From: Halorubrum xinjiangense
GTDB taxonomy: Archaea > Halobacteriota > Halobacteria > Halobacteriales > Haloferacaceae
DNA length: 64,000 nt
Assembly (NCBI RefSeq): GCF_900102375.1
Contig: NZ_FNBO01000005.1
Span: 62,001-126,000 of the forward strand
Direction: 5' to 3'
Shown here: positions 24,864 to 34,231 of the stretch, piece after piece
Layout of the letters: each line of letters starts with the position of its first letter
Position numbering within the stretch: the stretch's first letter is position 1
Notes under the pieces: model-generated
Told to the model about the DNA's origin: nothing
The model's database searches: none
What the model saw: only the letters and a program-made list of their open reading frames with translations
Position numbers and translations under genes: made by a program

Positions 24864-26146
24864 GAATCGTTTTCTATCACGAACTCAGCGAGCGTCGGCA
24901 CGAAGGTTCCGATGTCGGTGACCATCCCGACCGCCTGCGCGGAGCCGCGGTCGAGCAGCTGGGTGACGGTGGCCGGGTTGATGTCCACGCAGACCGTCTT
25001 CGTCGTCGACGGGAGGCAGTTCCCGACTGCGACGGAGTGAAGCAGCGTGGCGAGCATGAGGACGATGTCGGCGTCGTGTGCCTGCTCGCGGATCGCGTCC
25101 TGCGCCTCGATCGCGTCGGTGATCGTGTCCGGGAGCGGGCCGTCGTCGCGGATCGACCCCGCGAGGACGGTGTCGACGTCGTTCGCGACGCACTCGTACA
25201 TCACCCCCTCCGTGACGATCCCCTCCTCGACTGCGGCCTCGATCCCGCCCGCGCGGATGATCTCCGAGATGGTCCAGATGTGGTGTTTGTGGCCCTTCCG
25301 CGGGTGTTCGAGCGTCTCGACGTTCATCCCGAGCGAGGTGCCGTAGATGGAGCGCTCTAAGTCGTGGGTGGCGAAGCCGTTGCCCGCCGAGAGCGCGTCG
25401 ACGTAGCCCGCGGCCACGAGGTCGGCGAGCGCGTCGCCCGCGCCGGAGTGGATCACGGCCGGCCCCGCGACGACCATCACGTTACCCCCGTCTCTTTTCA
25501 CGGCGCGTAGCTCTTCGGCGACCTCGCGAATCGTCGACTCCGAGGGGCGCTCGGCGGAGACGCCGCCCTGCATGAAGCCGAACGCGCCGCCGCCGTTCCG
25601 CGGGCGCTCGGGCGGGTTCACCCGGATCCCGGACTGGTCGGTCGCGATCAGGTTCCCCTCCTCGACCGCGTTGAGCGTCTTGGTGTAGGCGCGGGGAGAG
25701 CCGTCCTCCGCGCCCGAGGCGTCCGCTCGGTTCCCCTCGCCGGCGTCCGCTGCCGGCTCGGGTTCCACCACCAGCGCGCAGTCCATCTCGATCCGTTCGA
25801 CGTCGATCCACTCGCCGTCGTACAGCACTTCGGTCGGGTGGTTCGTCGTCGAGTAGAAGTCCGGCGGGACCACCTTGTCCGCGGGCGCCGCGACGAGGTC
25901 CACCTCGGAAGGGTCCTCCAACACCGCCCCGTTCTGGTGGAGCTCGTGGAGGATGTCCCGCAGCGTCTCGGGGTCGTCCGCGGAGACAGTCAGCCGGCAG
26001 TACGACTCCTCGGTCTCGTGTTTCCCGACGTCGAACCGCTCGACGTCGAAGGAGCCGCCGAGGTCCATCACCGCGCCGAAACAGCGCTGCATCGTGCCGC
26101 TGTCGATGATGTGGCCCTCCAGCTCGACCGTCCGCGAGTGGGTCAT
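24860..26146 (-). CDS. LOR/SDH-type protein, archaeal ornithine cyclodeaminase family (TIGR00300-like)
   Basis: A 428-residue protein. It starts MTHSRTVELEGHIIDSGTM and shows the LOR/SDH module (CFGAVMDLGGSFDVERFDVG, about 20-39), then a catalytic nucleotide-binding domain with VMVVAGPAVIHSGAGD and VLAGSIRDDGPLPD. The family includes NAD-dependent archaeal ornithine cyclodeaminase and the ArgZ/AgrE-type bifunctional arginine enzymes. Conversion of ornithine to proline is the best guess, not proven. It is first in an operon with the acetyltransferase. Confidence 0.82.
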   Translation of the reverse strand: MTHSRTVELEGHIIDSGTMQRCFGAVMDLGGSFDVERFDVGKHETEESYCRLTVSADDPETLRDILHELHQNGAVLEDPSEVDLVAAPADKVVPPDFYSTTNHPTEVLYDGEWIDVERIEMDCALVVEPEPAADAGEGNRADASGAEDGSPRAYTKTLNAVEEGNLIATDQSGIRVNPPERPRNGGGAFGFMQGGVSAERPSESTIREVAEELRAVKRDGGNVMVVAGPAVIHSGAGDALADLVAAGYVDALSAGNGFATHDLERSIYGTSLGMNVETLEHPRKGHKHHIWTISEIIRAGGIEAAVEEGIVTEGVMYECVANDVDTVLAGSIRDDGPLPDTITDAIEAQDAIREQAHDADIVLMLATLLHSVAVGNCLPSTTKTVCVDINPATVTQLLDRGSAQAVGMVTDIGTFVPTLAEFVIENDS

Positions 26147-26452
26147 ACGGTGGCGTCGCGCCCGCCCGGGAAACGCGTTTCCCTCGCTCCGTGAGACCAC
26201 CTCGACAGCGAATGTATTCTGACTGCGCTGTCGAAATCCTCAGAGTCAGACCGGAACCGGTTGCCGAGTACAGCGGTTGCGTTCAGTTCGCCATAAGTAA
26301 AACAAGAACTGCCAGTTTTTCGAACTGTTTCAGCAACTCCGAAGCAGAAACTGCGAACAGTGGCTAAGACCGTTCGCTTTCGCATGGAATCTGTTTATCT
26401 AAACGCTACGACCGTAGCAGAGCACACAATTATATATTCACAGATACCCAGC
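26147..26452. other. AT-richer intergenic region before the histidine kinase
   Basis: No gene was found here. From about 26210 the base composition shifts toward AT compared with the left side. The only recognisable signal is the TATA box of the kinase at its right end. Confidence 0.5.
26428..26437 (+). promoter_or_regulatory. TATA box of the histidine kinase gene
   Basis: AATTATATATTC lies about 22-25 bp before ATG 26453. That spacing implies a leaderless message and selects 26453 over the in-frame starts at 26360 and 26384. Confidence 0.6.
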
Positions 26453-28165
26453 ATGACAGATGTGTATCTGACTGTCATAGGTTCATCCCTCCTTTTTATC
26501 GGGGCTATATTCTGTATCACGGCAGCTATCTCGTGGTATCGAATACAGTCGCCATCGGTAGGCCTGTTCGCCGCGCTCGCCGCCAGTGCCGGTATCGGTG
26601 CTACGGCCCTCTCTATCGGTGTACTGACTGAACAGCCGGTAGTTGTGCTTTTGACGGCGATAATCATCGGTCTGTTCTTGCCGATCCCGTGGATCATCTT
26701 CTGCTTCGATTACGTTGGCCGGGAGTCACTAGTCTCGCTCCGGGTTGCAGGTGTCATCTCACTTCCGTCAGTTGTCGGACTCTTTTCGACACTCATCATC
26801 TTCGGTGAGCGGCTGCTTCCCTGGTTTACCCTCCCGTTCCAATCGGATACGAGCCTCTTGGCGACGACCTTGACTAGTATCCTCAATTTGATCCAATTTT
26901 TCGGATTACTGTACGCAGGAGGGGTCATGTTAGTGGGAACGGGATTAATACTACAAACATTTCAACGGTATCTCCATCTCGACTCAACGACCGGCGTCAT
27001 GCTCGGCACGTTCGGTACCATCCCGTGGATCGCGATCCTATTCGGCTTACAGTTACAGCCCGCTTCGTTTCTCGTGTTCATCACGACTGTCGCAATCGGG
27101 TTTGGCCTCGGTTCCGTCTCGGGAGTCGCACTCGTTGGACCGTACCCGCTTTTTAATCGGGTCCCGACGGCAGGGAACGTCGGCCCGAAGACCGTCGTCG
27201 ATGAGCTTGCGGAGATGATCATCGTAACCGACGGCGATGGGACCGTCGTCGAACTGAACGACGCCGCCGAATCGTCGGTTAACTCGGTCGGAACGTCGAT
27301 CGGCCAGTCCGTCGACTCGCTGTTCGATGCGTCGCTCGAGGAACTGGACCAGAAGCAGGTCATAAGTCTCCACTCTAAGTCCGGTCGTAGGCTCTTCGAG
27401 CCGACCGTTTCGGAGGTGACTGACCAACACGGACAGCCGTTGGGATACGCAATTGTCCTCCGCGACGAGACCATCCGGATGACCCGGCAACGGCGACTCG
27501 ACGTGCTCAACAGAATTCTTCGACATAACGTTCGCAACAGCATGAACGTCATCGTCGGACACGCAGAGATGATTCAGAACCGTGCGGAAGACGAATCAGT
27601 CCGCAGCTCAGCCGACCTGATCGGCGAAAGAGGCGATGAACTTGTCGAGATATCCCAGTCCGCGAGAGACACGGAAGAGATTCTTAATCTCGAGGCGGAA
27701 AGCCACCAACGCACCTCGTTCGGCCCAGTAATACAGACGGTTCTTGAATCGGTAAGGACGAAGTACGAGGGCGAGTTCCAGTACGACGATCCGGACGACA
27801 TTGTTGTCCCAATGACTGAAGGGGCGATCGAGGCCGTACTGCAAGAACTCGTCGAGAATGCGATTAAACACAACGACGATGACGACCCGTCTGTTACGAT
27901 CGAGGCGCGGTATGAGCCAGACGAACTGTATCCGATCAAGATTTCCGTTATCGACAACGGACCGGGGATTCCCGAACTGGAACGACAGGTGATCGAGTCG
28001 GGAGACGAGACATCACTGGATCACGCCTCCGGCGTTGGACTCTGGATTATCCGGTGGATTTCGACCAGTGCTGGCGGTAAACTGTCTATTGCGGATCGAG
28101 ACCCTCACGGCTCGATCGTGTCGCTTTCCTTGCCGAGCGCAGACGAGGTAGAACCGAACGCGTGA
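26453..28165 (+). CDS. Membrane histidine kinase (7TM-type N-terminus, PAS, HATPase)
   Basis: A 570-residue sensor kinase. About seven hydrophobic helices fill residues 1-240, resembling the haloarchaeal 7TM kinase sensor region. A PAS domain follows (AEMIIVTDGDGTVVELNDAA, about 258-277). The phospho-acceptor is in RILRHNVRNSMNVIVGHAEM (H358), and the ATPase has N box LQELVENAIKHNDD, G1 DNGPGIPE and G2 GVGLWIIRW. It should phosphorylate a response regulator, but none is adjacent. Its composition is clearly less GC-rich than its neighbours and codon use is more relaxed, suggesting a transferred origin. Confidence 0.93.
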   Translation: MTDVYLTVIGSSLLFIGAIFCITAAISWYRIQSPSVGLFAALAASAGIGATALSIGVLTEQPVVVLLTAIIIGLFLPIPWIIFCFDYVGRESLVSLRVAGVISLPSVVGLFSTLIIFGERLLPWFTLPFQSDTSLLATTLTSILNLIQFFGLLYAGGVMLVGTGLILQTFQRYLHLDSTTGVMLGTFGTIPWIAILFGLQLQPASFLVFITTVAIGFGLGSVSGVALVGPYPLFNRVPTAGNVGPKTVVDELAEMIIVTDGDGTVVELNDAAESSVNSVGTSIGQSVDSLFDASLEELDQKQVISLHSKSGRRLFEPTVSEVTDQHGQPLGYAIVLRDETIRMTRQRRLDVLNRILRHNVRNSMNVIVGHAEMIQNRAEDESVRSSADLIGERGDELVEISQSARDTEEILNLEAESHQRTSFGPVIQTVLESVRTKYEGEFQYDDPDDIVVPMTEGAIEAVLQELVENAIKHNDDDDPSVTIEARYEPDELYPIKISVIDNGPGIPELERQVIESGDETSLDHASGVGLWIIRWISTSAGGKLSIADRDPHGSIVSLSLPSADEVEPNA

Positions 28166-28196
28166 CGTCCGGTCTGTTCCGACGACCGAACGGGGT

Positions 28197-28904
28197 TTAC
28201 CGTGTGAACGACAGCGTCGGGCGCTGGCGTGCGAGGATACTCTTGACGTCGTCGACTATCTCGAGGTCTCCTTCCTTCCTATCGTCGCCGTTGAGTTCGA
28301 CGTCGACGTCGTAATTCCCGGGGTCATCGGGGTTATCCACGCCGGAAAAGATCAGCGTGACTTCGTCACCCTCTGTGGGGTCGTACACGACGCCGTCCAT
28401 CTCGATATTCAACTCGGCTCCACCGCTATCCGAATCCCACGTGATCTCGCTCTCGCTGACGTCCTGCTCTTCACCGTTGATCTCCAGACGTTCGAAGTCG
28501 CCTGCCGCGACGTTGGTGAACATGTCGCCGCCGTCGGTAACGACGACGTCAATGTTGCTCAGTTCCTCGCTGTCTTCGCTGACGCTGTCTTCGGATTTCA
28601 CCTCGAACAGGAGACGGTATCGCACGCCTTCGGCTCCCGCAGTAGCGTCTTCGGGTGCGAGCAGCTCGTCTTCCCCCCATGGGTTCCCTGCGCTATCCGG
28701 TGTGTTCTCGTCAACGTCGAGATCCGGCTCCTCAAGCCGGTCGTCGAACGACAGGACGAACCCCGCGACGGTACCTGCCAGTACAACGACGATCACGACC
28801 ATCAGCACTACCCCAATTACCGGGCTGACAGCGCGCCTAAATTGGCGAAGGTTTTCATCAACTAATTCGGTTAGATCTTGGATACAGGATACATTATATC
28901 TCAA
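28197..28904 (-). CDS. Archaeal type IV pilin-like protein
   Basis: Up to 235 residues. The class III signal RRAVSPVIGVVLMVVIVV followed by a hydrophobic helix (about 23-52) is the DUF1628 (archaeal pilin) N-terminal signature, cut by the prepilin peptidase and assembled through the helix. The rest is acidic and beta-rich. The only conventional in-frame start upstream of the signal is TTG 28904, yet TATA-like sequences lie at 28894-28900 and 28906-28913, too close for a normal leaderless start. The 5' end is therefore uncertain. Opposite strand to the kinase, 31 bp between stops. Confidence 0.8.
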   Translation of the reverse strand: MRYNVSCIQDLTELVDENLRQFRRAVSPVIGVVLMVVIVVVLAGTVAGFVLSFDDRLEEPDLDVDENTPDSAGNPWGEDELLAPEDATAGAEGVRYRLLFEVKSEDSVSEDSEELSNIDVVVTDGGDMFTNVAAGDFERLEINGEEQDVSESEITWDSDSGGAELNIEMDGVVYDPTEGDEVTLIFSGVDNPDDPGNYDVDVELNGDDRKEGDLEIVDDVKSILARQRPTLSFTR

Positions 28905-28915
28905 CTTTTATATCT

Positions 28916-29096
28916 TTCCTGTGCGAGCAGGGCGTACCGCTTGAGACGAGACGAAGTAACTGTGGAAAGAACCGCTCAAACGTGGCTACACAGACATTCC
29001 CTACCATGTGCCACTTTAGAAGGGCCTGTGTTGAGTATGTTATCAATATATCACTTTGACGATTGCTAAAATCGGGAAGACAGCGGCGTCTCGAAA
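28916..29096. other. AT-rich intergenic DNA, no gene seen
   Basis: The sequence between the pilin 5' end and the tail of RNA element C is markedly AT-rich. No convincing open frame or structured element was found. Confidence 0.4.
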
Positions 29097-29104
29097 GCGT
29101 CAGT

Positions 29105-29216
29105 CATTCGTTTATAAATCCGTACTGACGGATCGACGGCGGACTCCTCCAAAGCCCCAGCCGCTCGTTTAGAAATGCCTGATCGCGGATCGACGGAGAC
29201 CACCTCCAAAGCCCCC
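29105..29216 (-). repeat. 57-bp tail repeats of element C
   Basis: Two units: CGTTTATAAAT at 29109 and a decayed CGTTTAGAAAT at 29166, exactly 57 bp apart. The conserved TCCAAAGCCCCAGCCG lies between them on the plus strand. The second TATA-like box has a mutation, in keeping with the generally eroded state of copy C. Confidence 0.6.
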
Positions 29217-29447
29217 GCCTCCCGGCTACCCCTTTGAGTCCCGCCCCGCACCGCACGGCACCACCGGAAGACGGTCGCCTCGCTTCGCTCGGCGCTGCGT
29301 CTTCCGTACTCCCGCTCGCTTCCTCCGGTCGCTCGCGGGACCGCAGCCTCAAACCTCCCCAGCCTCGCGGTTCGCGCTCTTCGAGCGCTCACCGCTCCCT
29401 CGCGCGTGCTCCTCGCGCCCGACGGGCGCTCGGAGGCGCGCGCCACC
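29200..29447 (-). ncRNA. Structured RNA-like element, copy C (third helix lost)
   Basis: On the minus strand it begins GGTGGCGCGCGCC just three bases after the TGA of the M50 protease gene. The 5' hairpin and second hairpin (GCGGT/ACCGC) are kept. The core is partly altered and expanded, but GGGACTCAAAGGGG remains. The long third helix of the other copies is collapsed to one arm (AGCCGGGAGGCGGG), as if recombination between its two arms removed the loop. Likely a degenerate copy. Confidence 0.5.
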
Positions 29448-29450
29448 GCC

Positions 29451-31352
29451 TCAGATCAGCCCGAGCGCGGTGAGGATCTGGTTGCCGAAGATCATCGCGA
29501 TCAGCCCGGCCAGCATCACGAGCCCGGACGAGACCGTGATCGTCCGCACCGCGGCGTGCCGGTCGCTGATCGGGACCCGGCTGATCACCGCCTCGGCGAC
29601 CATCCGGAGGATGCGGCCGCCGTCGAGCGGGAACGCGGGCAGGCAGTTGAAAAGCGCCAGCTGGATGTTGATCCATCCCGACCAGAAGAGGAGGTTCGCA
29701 AGCAGGAAGATTCCGCCGCCGAGCGCCGCGAGCGGCCCATCGACGACGAAGAAGTTGGTCAGGTCGCCGGTGAACCCCGCGAAGTTGAACGGGAGCCCGA
29801 ACAGGCTGCCGAGCGGGAGGATGAGCGCGACGAAGACGAGGCCGAGCGGCGACTCGGTGACGCCGCCGAGCGGGAGCCCGTCCGCGGCCTCCGCGCCGCC
29901 GTCGCCGCCGAGCAGTTCGAGGTACGCGCCGGCCGGGTACTCGGTGACGCCCACGTCGTCGAGCGCGAGCCCGCTCGTGCCGGGGAAGACGCTGACCCCA
30001 ATGAACCCGCCGTCGCGGTTCGGATGCGGGTCGAGTTCCACGTCGTACGTCGTCCGCTCGCCGTCGCCGTCGAACACGGTGACGGGGACGGTCTCGCCCG
30101 GCTCGCGCTCGCCGAGGACCGCCGAGAGCGCCTCGTTGTCGACGACGCGCTCGCCGTCGACCGAGACGATCGTCAGCGGCTCGCCGAGCGCTGCGCCCTC
30201 GTCGTGGAGCGGCCCGTCCTCCTGAACGCCGACCACGTAGGCCCCGACCGGGGCGTCGGGGACGGTGACGGCGCCCTCGCCGTCCGCGGCGTCGACGCCC
30301 GAGGCGTTCTCGGCGCCGGGCGCGTCGCGGACCTGATCGAGGACGGTCGCGTTCCCCGTCACCGTCAGCGTCGCGCGCTCGTCGCCGCCGACCGCGTCGA
30401 AGAAGTCGGACTTGGTCGCGACCGACTCGCCGTTCACGGCCGCGATCGTCACCGGCTGCTCCTCGATAGTCACCCCGAGGGGGTTGCCGCCCGCGGAGCC
30501 GACCACCTGTAGCTCCCGGTCGACGGTCACCGTCTCCCGCGCGTCGCCGTCGTCAACCGTGAGGTCGACGGAGTCGCCCGCGTCGGCGATTTCGGACTCG
30601 AACTCGCCGCTGGTCTCGATCGGCGTCCCCGCCACCTCGACGATCCGGTCGCCCTGCGAGAGGTCGGCCGCGGCCGCCGGTGAGCCGGGATTCACCTCGC
30701 CGACCGCGTAGCCGGCCGCCGGCGAGATGGCGCCGACGACGGGGCCGAAGAGGAGGGCGAAGACGACGATAGTAAGCACCGTGTTCGCGGTGACGCCGGC
30801 CGCGAACATCCGGGCGCGGGCGCCGCGGGAAGCCTCTTGGGTCGCCTCCTCGTCGGGCTCGACGAACGCGCCGACGGGGAGCAGCGCGAAGAAGACGAGC
30901 CCCATCGAGTCGATGTCGATGTCCTCGACCCGACAGAGCAGGCCGTGGGCGCCCTCGTGGACCACCATCGCGCCGGCGAGGCCGGCGACGATCTCGGGGG
31001 CGACAGACAGCGGGAGGAAGTCGTTGACGCCGGGGATGATCAGGAAGTTCTGCGGCTGCTGGATCGCGGAGGGCTGCGCGTTCGTGAACGCGGACGTCGC
31101 CGACGAGAGGATAAGCGCGAACGACGCCACCATCGCCACCAAGGCCCCTCCGAGCCCGAGGTTGGCGACCGCGCGCCAGAACCGCTTCGGCGCCGCCAGC
31201 CGGCCGAGGAAGGCGCGTCCGCGGAGCGTCCGGAGGGTCAACACCGGACCGGAAACTCTGACCGCGTCCGGGAGGATCCCCTCGTTCCGCAGCCACATCG
31301 CGACCGCGGAGTAGGCGAGGACTCCCGTGAGCACCCAGAACAACGTGTTCAT
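29451..31352 (-). CDS. M50 family site-2-type membrane protease with PDZ domains
   Basis: A 633-residue intramembrane zinc protease. Transmembrane helices flank the zinc motif VHEGAHG (HExxH, H132/E133/H136). The second metal motif NCLPAFPLDGGRI lies near the C-terminus (about 575). Two PDZ-like regions sit between: AGYAVGEVNPGSPAAAADLS and the stretch around VYVVGVQEDGPLHDEG. Such proteases release membrane-bound regulators or pilins by intramembrane cleavage. ATG 31352 gives the family start MNTLFWVLTGVLAYSA. Element C follows directly after the stop. Confidence 0.93.
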   Translation of the reverse strand: MNTLFWVLTGVLAYSAVAMWLRNEGILPDAVRVSGPVLTLRTLRGRAFLGRLAAPKRFWRAVANLGLGGALVAMVASFALILSSATSAFTNAQPSAIQQPQNFLIIPGVNDFLPLSVAPEIVAGLAGAMVVHEGAHGLLCRVEDIDIDSMGLVFFALLPVGAFVEPDEEATQEASRGARARMFAAGVTANTVLTIVVFALLFGPVVGAISPAAGYAVGEVNPGSPAAAADLSQGDRIVEVAGTPIETSGEFESEIADAGDSVDLTVDDGDARETVTVDRELQVVGSAGGNPLGVTIEEQPVTIAAVNGESVATKSDFFDAVGGDERATLTVTGNATVLDQVRDAPGAENASGVDAADGEGAVTVPDAPVGAYVVGVQEDGPLHDEGAALGEPLTIVSVDGERVVDNEALSAVLGEREPGETVPVTVFDGDGERTTYDVELDPHPNRDGGFIGVSVFPGTSGLALDDVGVTEYPAGAYLELLGGDGGAEAADGLPLGGVTESPLGLVFVALILPLGSLFGLPFNFAGFTGDLTNFFVVDGPLAALGGGIFLLANLLFWSGWINIQLALFNCLPAFPLDGGRILRMVAEAVISRVPISDRHAAVRTITVSSGLVMLAGLIAMIFGNQILTALGLI

Positions 31353-31488
31353 TACGACGGGGTAGGGGTCGCCCGTCTGTAAGGGGTTCGGTTCCCGGAA
31401 CTCTGGGGTGCCGACGCGCCGCGCGAGCCGGTCGGCGCTCCGCGCCCGCCGGCGAGGACTGATACGCGTCCCGCTCGTGTGGCGAGGT

Positions 31489-31920
31489 ATGACCGACGCA
31501 GACGGGACGGAGTCCGACCGCTCGCTCGCGCCCCTCATGGGGGCGACGTACGTCGTCGCCGGAATCGCTCACTTCCCCGCTCCGAAGCGATTCGCCGAGG
31601 CGATTCCGCCGGCGTTCCCGCGTCCCGTGGGACTCGTCTACCTCTCCGGGATCGCCGAGATCCTCCTCGGGATCGGGGTCGCGATCCCGCGGACGCGACG
31701 CCCCTCGGCGTGGGGGATCGCCGCCCTCCTCGTCGCGGTGTTCCCGGCGAACGTCCACCTCGCCCGGAGCGACACCCTGAACGACCTCGTCCCGGACCGG
31801 CTCGTCGGCCCGGCGCGGATCGCGGCGTTGATCCGACTACCGTTTCAGGGCGTCCTGATCGGCTGGGCGCTGCGATACGCGCGCGCTGACGAGGCGGCGC
31901 CGAAGGCTTCGGAGGCGTAG
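31489..31920 (+). CDS. DoxX-like membrane protein
   Basis: A 143-residue protein with about four hydrophobic segments: GATYVVAGIAHFPAPKRF, the conserved YLSGIAEILLGIGVAIP (about 62-78), WGIAALLVAVFPANVHLA, and a last helix near 120-135. This is the layout of the DoxX/DUF4267-type family, some members of which act with oxidoreductases; the role is unknown. Divergent from the protease, 137 bp apart. Confidence 0.82.
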   Translation: MTDADGTESDRSLAPLMGATYVVAGIAHFPAPKRFAEAIPPAFPRPVGLVYLSGIAEILLGIGVAIPRTRRPSAWGIAALLVAVFPANVHLARSDTLNDLVPDRLVGPARIAALIRLPFQGVLIGWALRYARADEAAPKASEA

Positions 31921-32006
31921 CCGTCGGCCCGTTCGCGACGCGACCGGGTGCGCGAATCACCGCCGCGAACTCAACACCCAAGTACCCCCCGGTCCAAACG
32001 CCGTCC

Positions 32007-32246
32007 ATGATGGCGCTCATCGACTTCGTCTCCCGGCTGGTCGGCGACGTCGGCCGGTTCGTCGACATCTTCCTGAACGACCTGATCCTCGGCGCGGGCG
32101 ACCCGCTGTCCGCGCTGCTCGTCGTCGTGGGACAGATCATACTCGTCGGCGCCGTCGCCGTGTTGGGGTACGCCGCCGTCGGCGCGCTGCTCAACGAGAT
32201 CGGCGTGACGCTCCCCTCGCTCGGCGGTCGCGGCCGCTCGGAATAA
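32007..32246 (+). CDS. Small hypothetical membrane protein
   Basis: A 79-residue protein: MMALIDFVSRLVGDVGRFVD, a hydrophobic helix at about 35-62 (LSALLVVVGQIILVGAVAVL), and a polar tail ending GRGRSE. The frame and its GC3 pattern are typical of the host. ATG at 32007 or 32010 are equally possible. It does not match any family I can name. It ends 35 bp before the convergent chemoreceptor gene. Confidence 0.7.
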   Translation: MMALIDFVSRLVGDVGRFVDIFLNDLILGAGDPLSALLVVVGQIILVGAVAVLGYAAVGALLNEIGVTLPSLGGRGRSE

Positions 32247-32282
32247 AAAGCGAAACGCTTCGCGGCGCTGCCGGTCCGCTCC

Positions 32283-34037
32283 TCAGTCGTCGTCGCCCGC
32301 AGCCGAACGCGCCCCGGGACCGTTCCCCGGACCGCCGACGCGTCCGGTCTCGCCCTCTCCGTCCGCACCGTCCGGCACCTCGAACTCGTTCAGCCGCGCG
32401 AGCAGCTCGTCGGACTGGTCCGAGAGGGTGTGGACCTGCCCCGTCACCTCGGAGACGGTCGCGGTCTGCTCCTCGGCCGCGGCCGCGACGGTCTCGGACT
32501 CGGTCGCCGTCTGTCTGCTCACGGACGCGACGCCGTCGACCATGTCGACGACCTCCTGGGTCGTGCGCGCCTGGTCGTCGGTCGCGTCGCTGATCTCCTG
32601 GACGGTCTCGTCGACGGTCGTCACGTCCTCGACGACCCCCTCGAACTCCCGCAGCGTCGACTCGATCGTCTCGACGCCCTCGGCGACCTGCGTCTCCATC
32701 TCCTCGGCGTCGGCGGCGGTCTCCGCGGACGCCTCCTGGACCGCCTCGATGCGGCCCGATATCTCCGCCGCGGACTCGCGCGTCTCCTCGGCGAGCGACT
32801 TCACCTCGTCGGCGACGACCGCGAACCCGTCGCCGGAGCCGTCGGCGCGCGCCGCCTCGATGGAGGCGTTCAGGGCGAGCAGGTTGGTCTCCTCGGCGAT
32901 CTCGTCGATCACCGCCGCGATCTCGTCGATCTCGCCGACCCGCTCGGCGAGGTCGGTCACCGCTGCCGCCGTCTCGCCGATCCGGGTTTCGAGGGTCTCC
33001 AGCTCCGCGATCGCCTCGGCGGCCTCCTCGCGGCCGGAGCGACCGCGCTCGGCCGCGTCTCGGGCGGTCTCGGCCGCGTCGTCCGCGCTCGCCGCGATCT
33101 CCTCGACCGTCGCCGACAGCGTGTTCATCTCGCCGGCGATCGCCTCCAGCTCGTCCGTCTGCTCTGCGGCGCCGTCGGAGATCTCCTGGACCGACCGGGC
33201 GACCTCGCCGCTCGCGTCGTCGACCTCGTCCATGCTCGCGCTCACGTCGCCCGCGGTGTCGGCCACGTCCGCGGTGAACGCGCCGACGTCGCCGAGCGTC
33301 TCGCCGAGCGTCGCGACGAGACGGTTGTAGTTGTCGACGAGCTCGGCGTACCGCCGCTCGTCCGTCGCCAGCGCGTCCGCGTCGATCGTCGCCGTCAGGT
33401 CGCCGTCCCGCGCCCGCGCCGCGGCGTCGCCGAACGCGTCGACGAGCGCCTCCAGTTCGGCCGTGTAGGCGGCGAGGTTCTCGGCCATCTCGTCGAGCGA
33501 CTCGCCGAAGGAGCCGGGGACGTCCTCGTCGAGCGCCGGGTCGTCGAACTCCTGGGCCGCGAGCGCCTCCGCCTGCGCGGAGACGGTGGTGAGGTAGCCG
33601 TGGACCTCGCCAAACGCGGCGACGAGGCTCCCGACCTCGTCGGGCTGCGTCGGGTCGAGGGCGTCCGCGGCGTCTCCTCCGGACGAACCGGCCGTGTCGA
33701 GGCCGCTCGTTCCCTCGATCTCTCCCGCGGCGATCGCCTCCGCCTCGCGCTCTAAGGCCCGGATCGGGGCGACGAAGTCGCGTCGGACGATGAGCAGCGT
33801 GTTGTAGATGGCGACGACCGCGCCGAGGAAGAGGGCCCCGGAGACGACGTACGCGGCGGTGCCGGAGAGCACGAACTGCGTGGCGAAGATGCCGACGGTG
33901 ACGAGAAACTGGATCCCGACCGCCGCGACGACCTTGCGCTCTATCGACTCCGAGACCCCGAGAGCGTCCATCGTCCGCCATAGGAGGGCCTCGTACCGCC
34001 CGCCGCCCCCCGGGCGGCGCTGTCGTGTCGTGAACAT
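32283..34037 (-). CDS. Methyl-accepting chemotaxis protein (transducer)
   Basis: A 584-residue Htr-type receptor. Two membrane helices (about 36-58 and 62-85) with almost no external loop indicate a cytosolic sensor. HAMP regions follow (about 86-130 and 190-245), with an acidic insert between them. The coiled-coil signalling domain has the hairpin tip [20 protein letters not shown] and [16 protein letters not shown] (about 385-425). The last 40 residues are a Gly/Asp-rich tail. It passes signals to CheW/CheA; neither is in the window. Lack of an extracellular domain suggests an internal or membrane-energy cue. Confidence 0.93.
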   Translation of the reverse strand: MFTTRQRRPGGGGRYEALLWRTMDALGVSESIERKVVAAVGIQFLVTVGIFATQFVLSGTAAYVVSGALFLGAVVAIYNTLLIVRRDFVAPIRALEREAEAIAAGEIEGTSGLDTAGSSGGDAADALDPTQPDEVGSLVAAFGEVHGYLTTVSAQAEALAAQEFDDPALDEDVPGSFGESLDEMAENLAAYTAELEALVDAFGDAAARARDGDLTATIDADALATDERRYAELVDNYNRLVATLGETLGDVGAFTADVADTAGDVSASMDEVDDASGEVARSVQEISDGAAEQTDELEAIAGEMNTLSATVEEIAASADDAAETARDAAERGRSGREEAAEAIAELETLETRIGETAAAVTDLAERVGEIDEIAAVIDEIAEETNLLALNASIEAARADGSGDGFAVVADEVKSLAEETRESAAEISGRIEAVQEASAETAADAEEMETQVAEGVETIESTLREFEGVVEDVTTVDETVQEISDATDDQARTTQEVVDMVDGVASVSRQTATESETVAAAAEEQTATVSEVTGQVHTLSDQSDELLARLNEFEVPDGADGEGETGRVGGPGNGPGARSAAGDDD

Positions 34038-34151
34038 GATCGGACGTCGATGAGAACGCCATATGAACCTCCCGCCGGGGTTATCACGAGCGATTCTCGA
34101 TTGTCACGGGGTGAGAACCTGCCGTCGGTGCGGGAGGCGACCGCGGGCGTC

Positions 34152-34220
34152 GTCGCGACCGATCAGGAGGAGCCGTCGCGGCCGATCAGGAGGAGTCGTC
34201 GCGGCCGATCAGGAGGGGCC
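34152..34220. repeat. 23-bp tandem repeat, three copies
   Basis: GTCGCGACCGATCAGGAGGA and two near-copies, spaced exactly 23 bp, lie between the chemoreceptor start and the stop of the F420 oxidoreductase gene. They are only 11 bp from that stop. Function unknown. Confidence 0.85.
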
Positions 34221-34231
34221 GTTGCCGCCGC

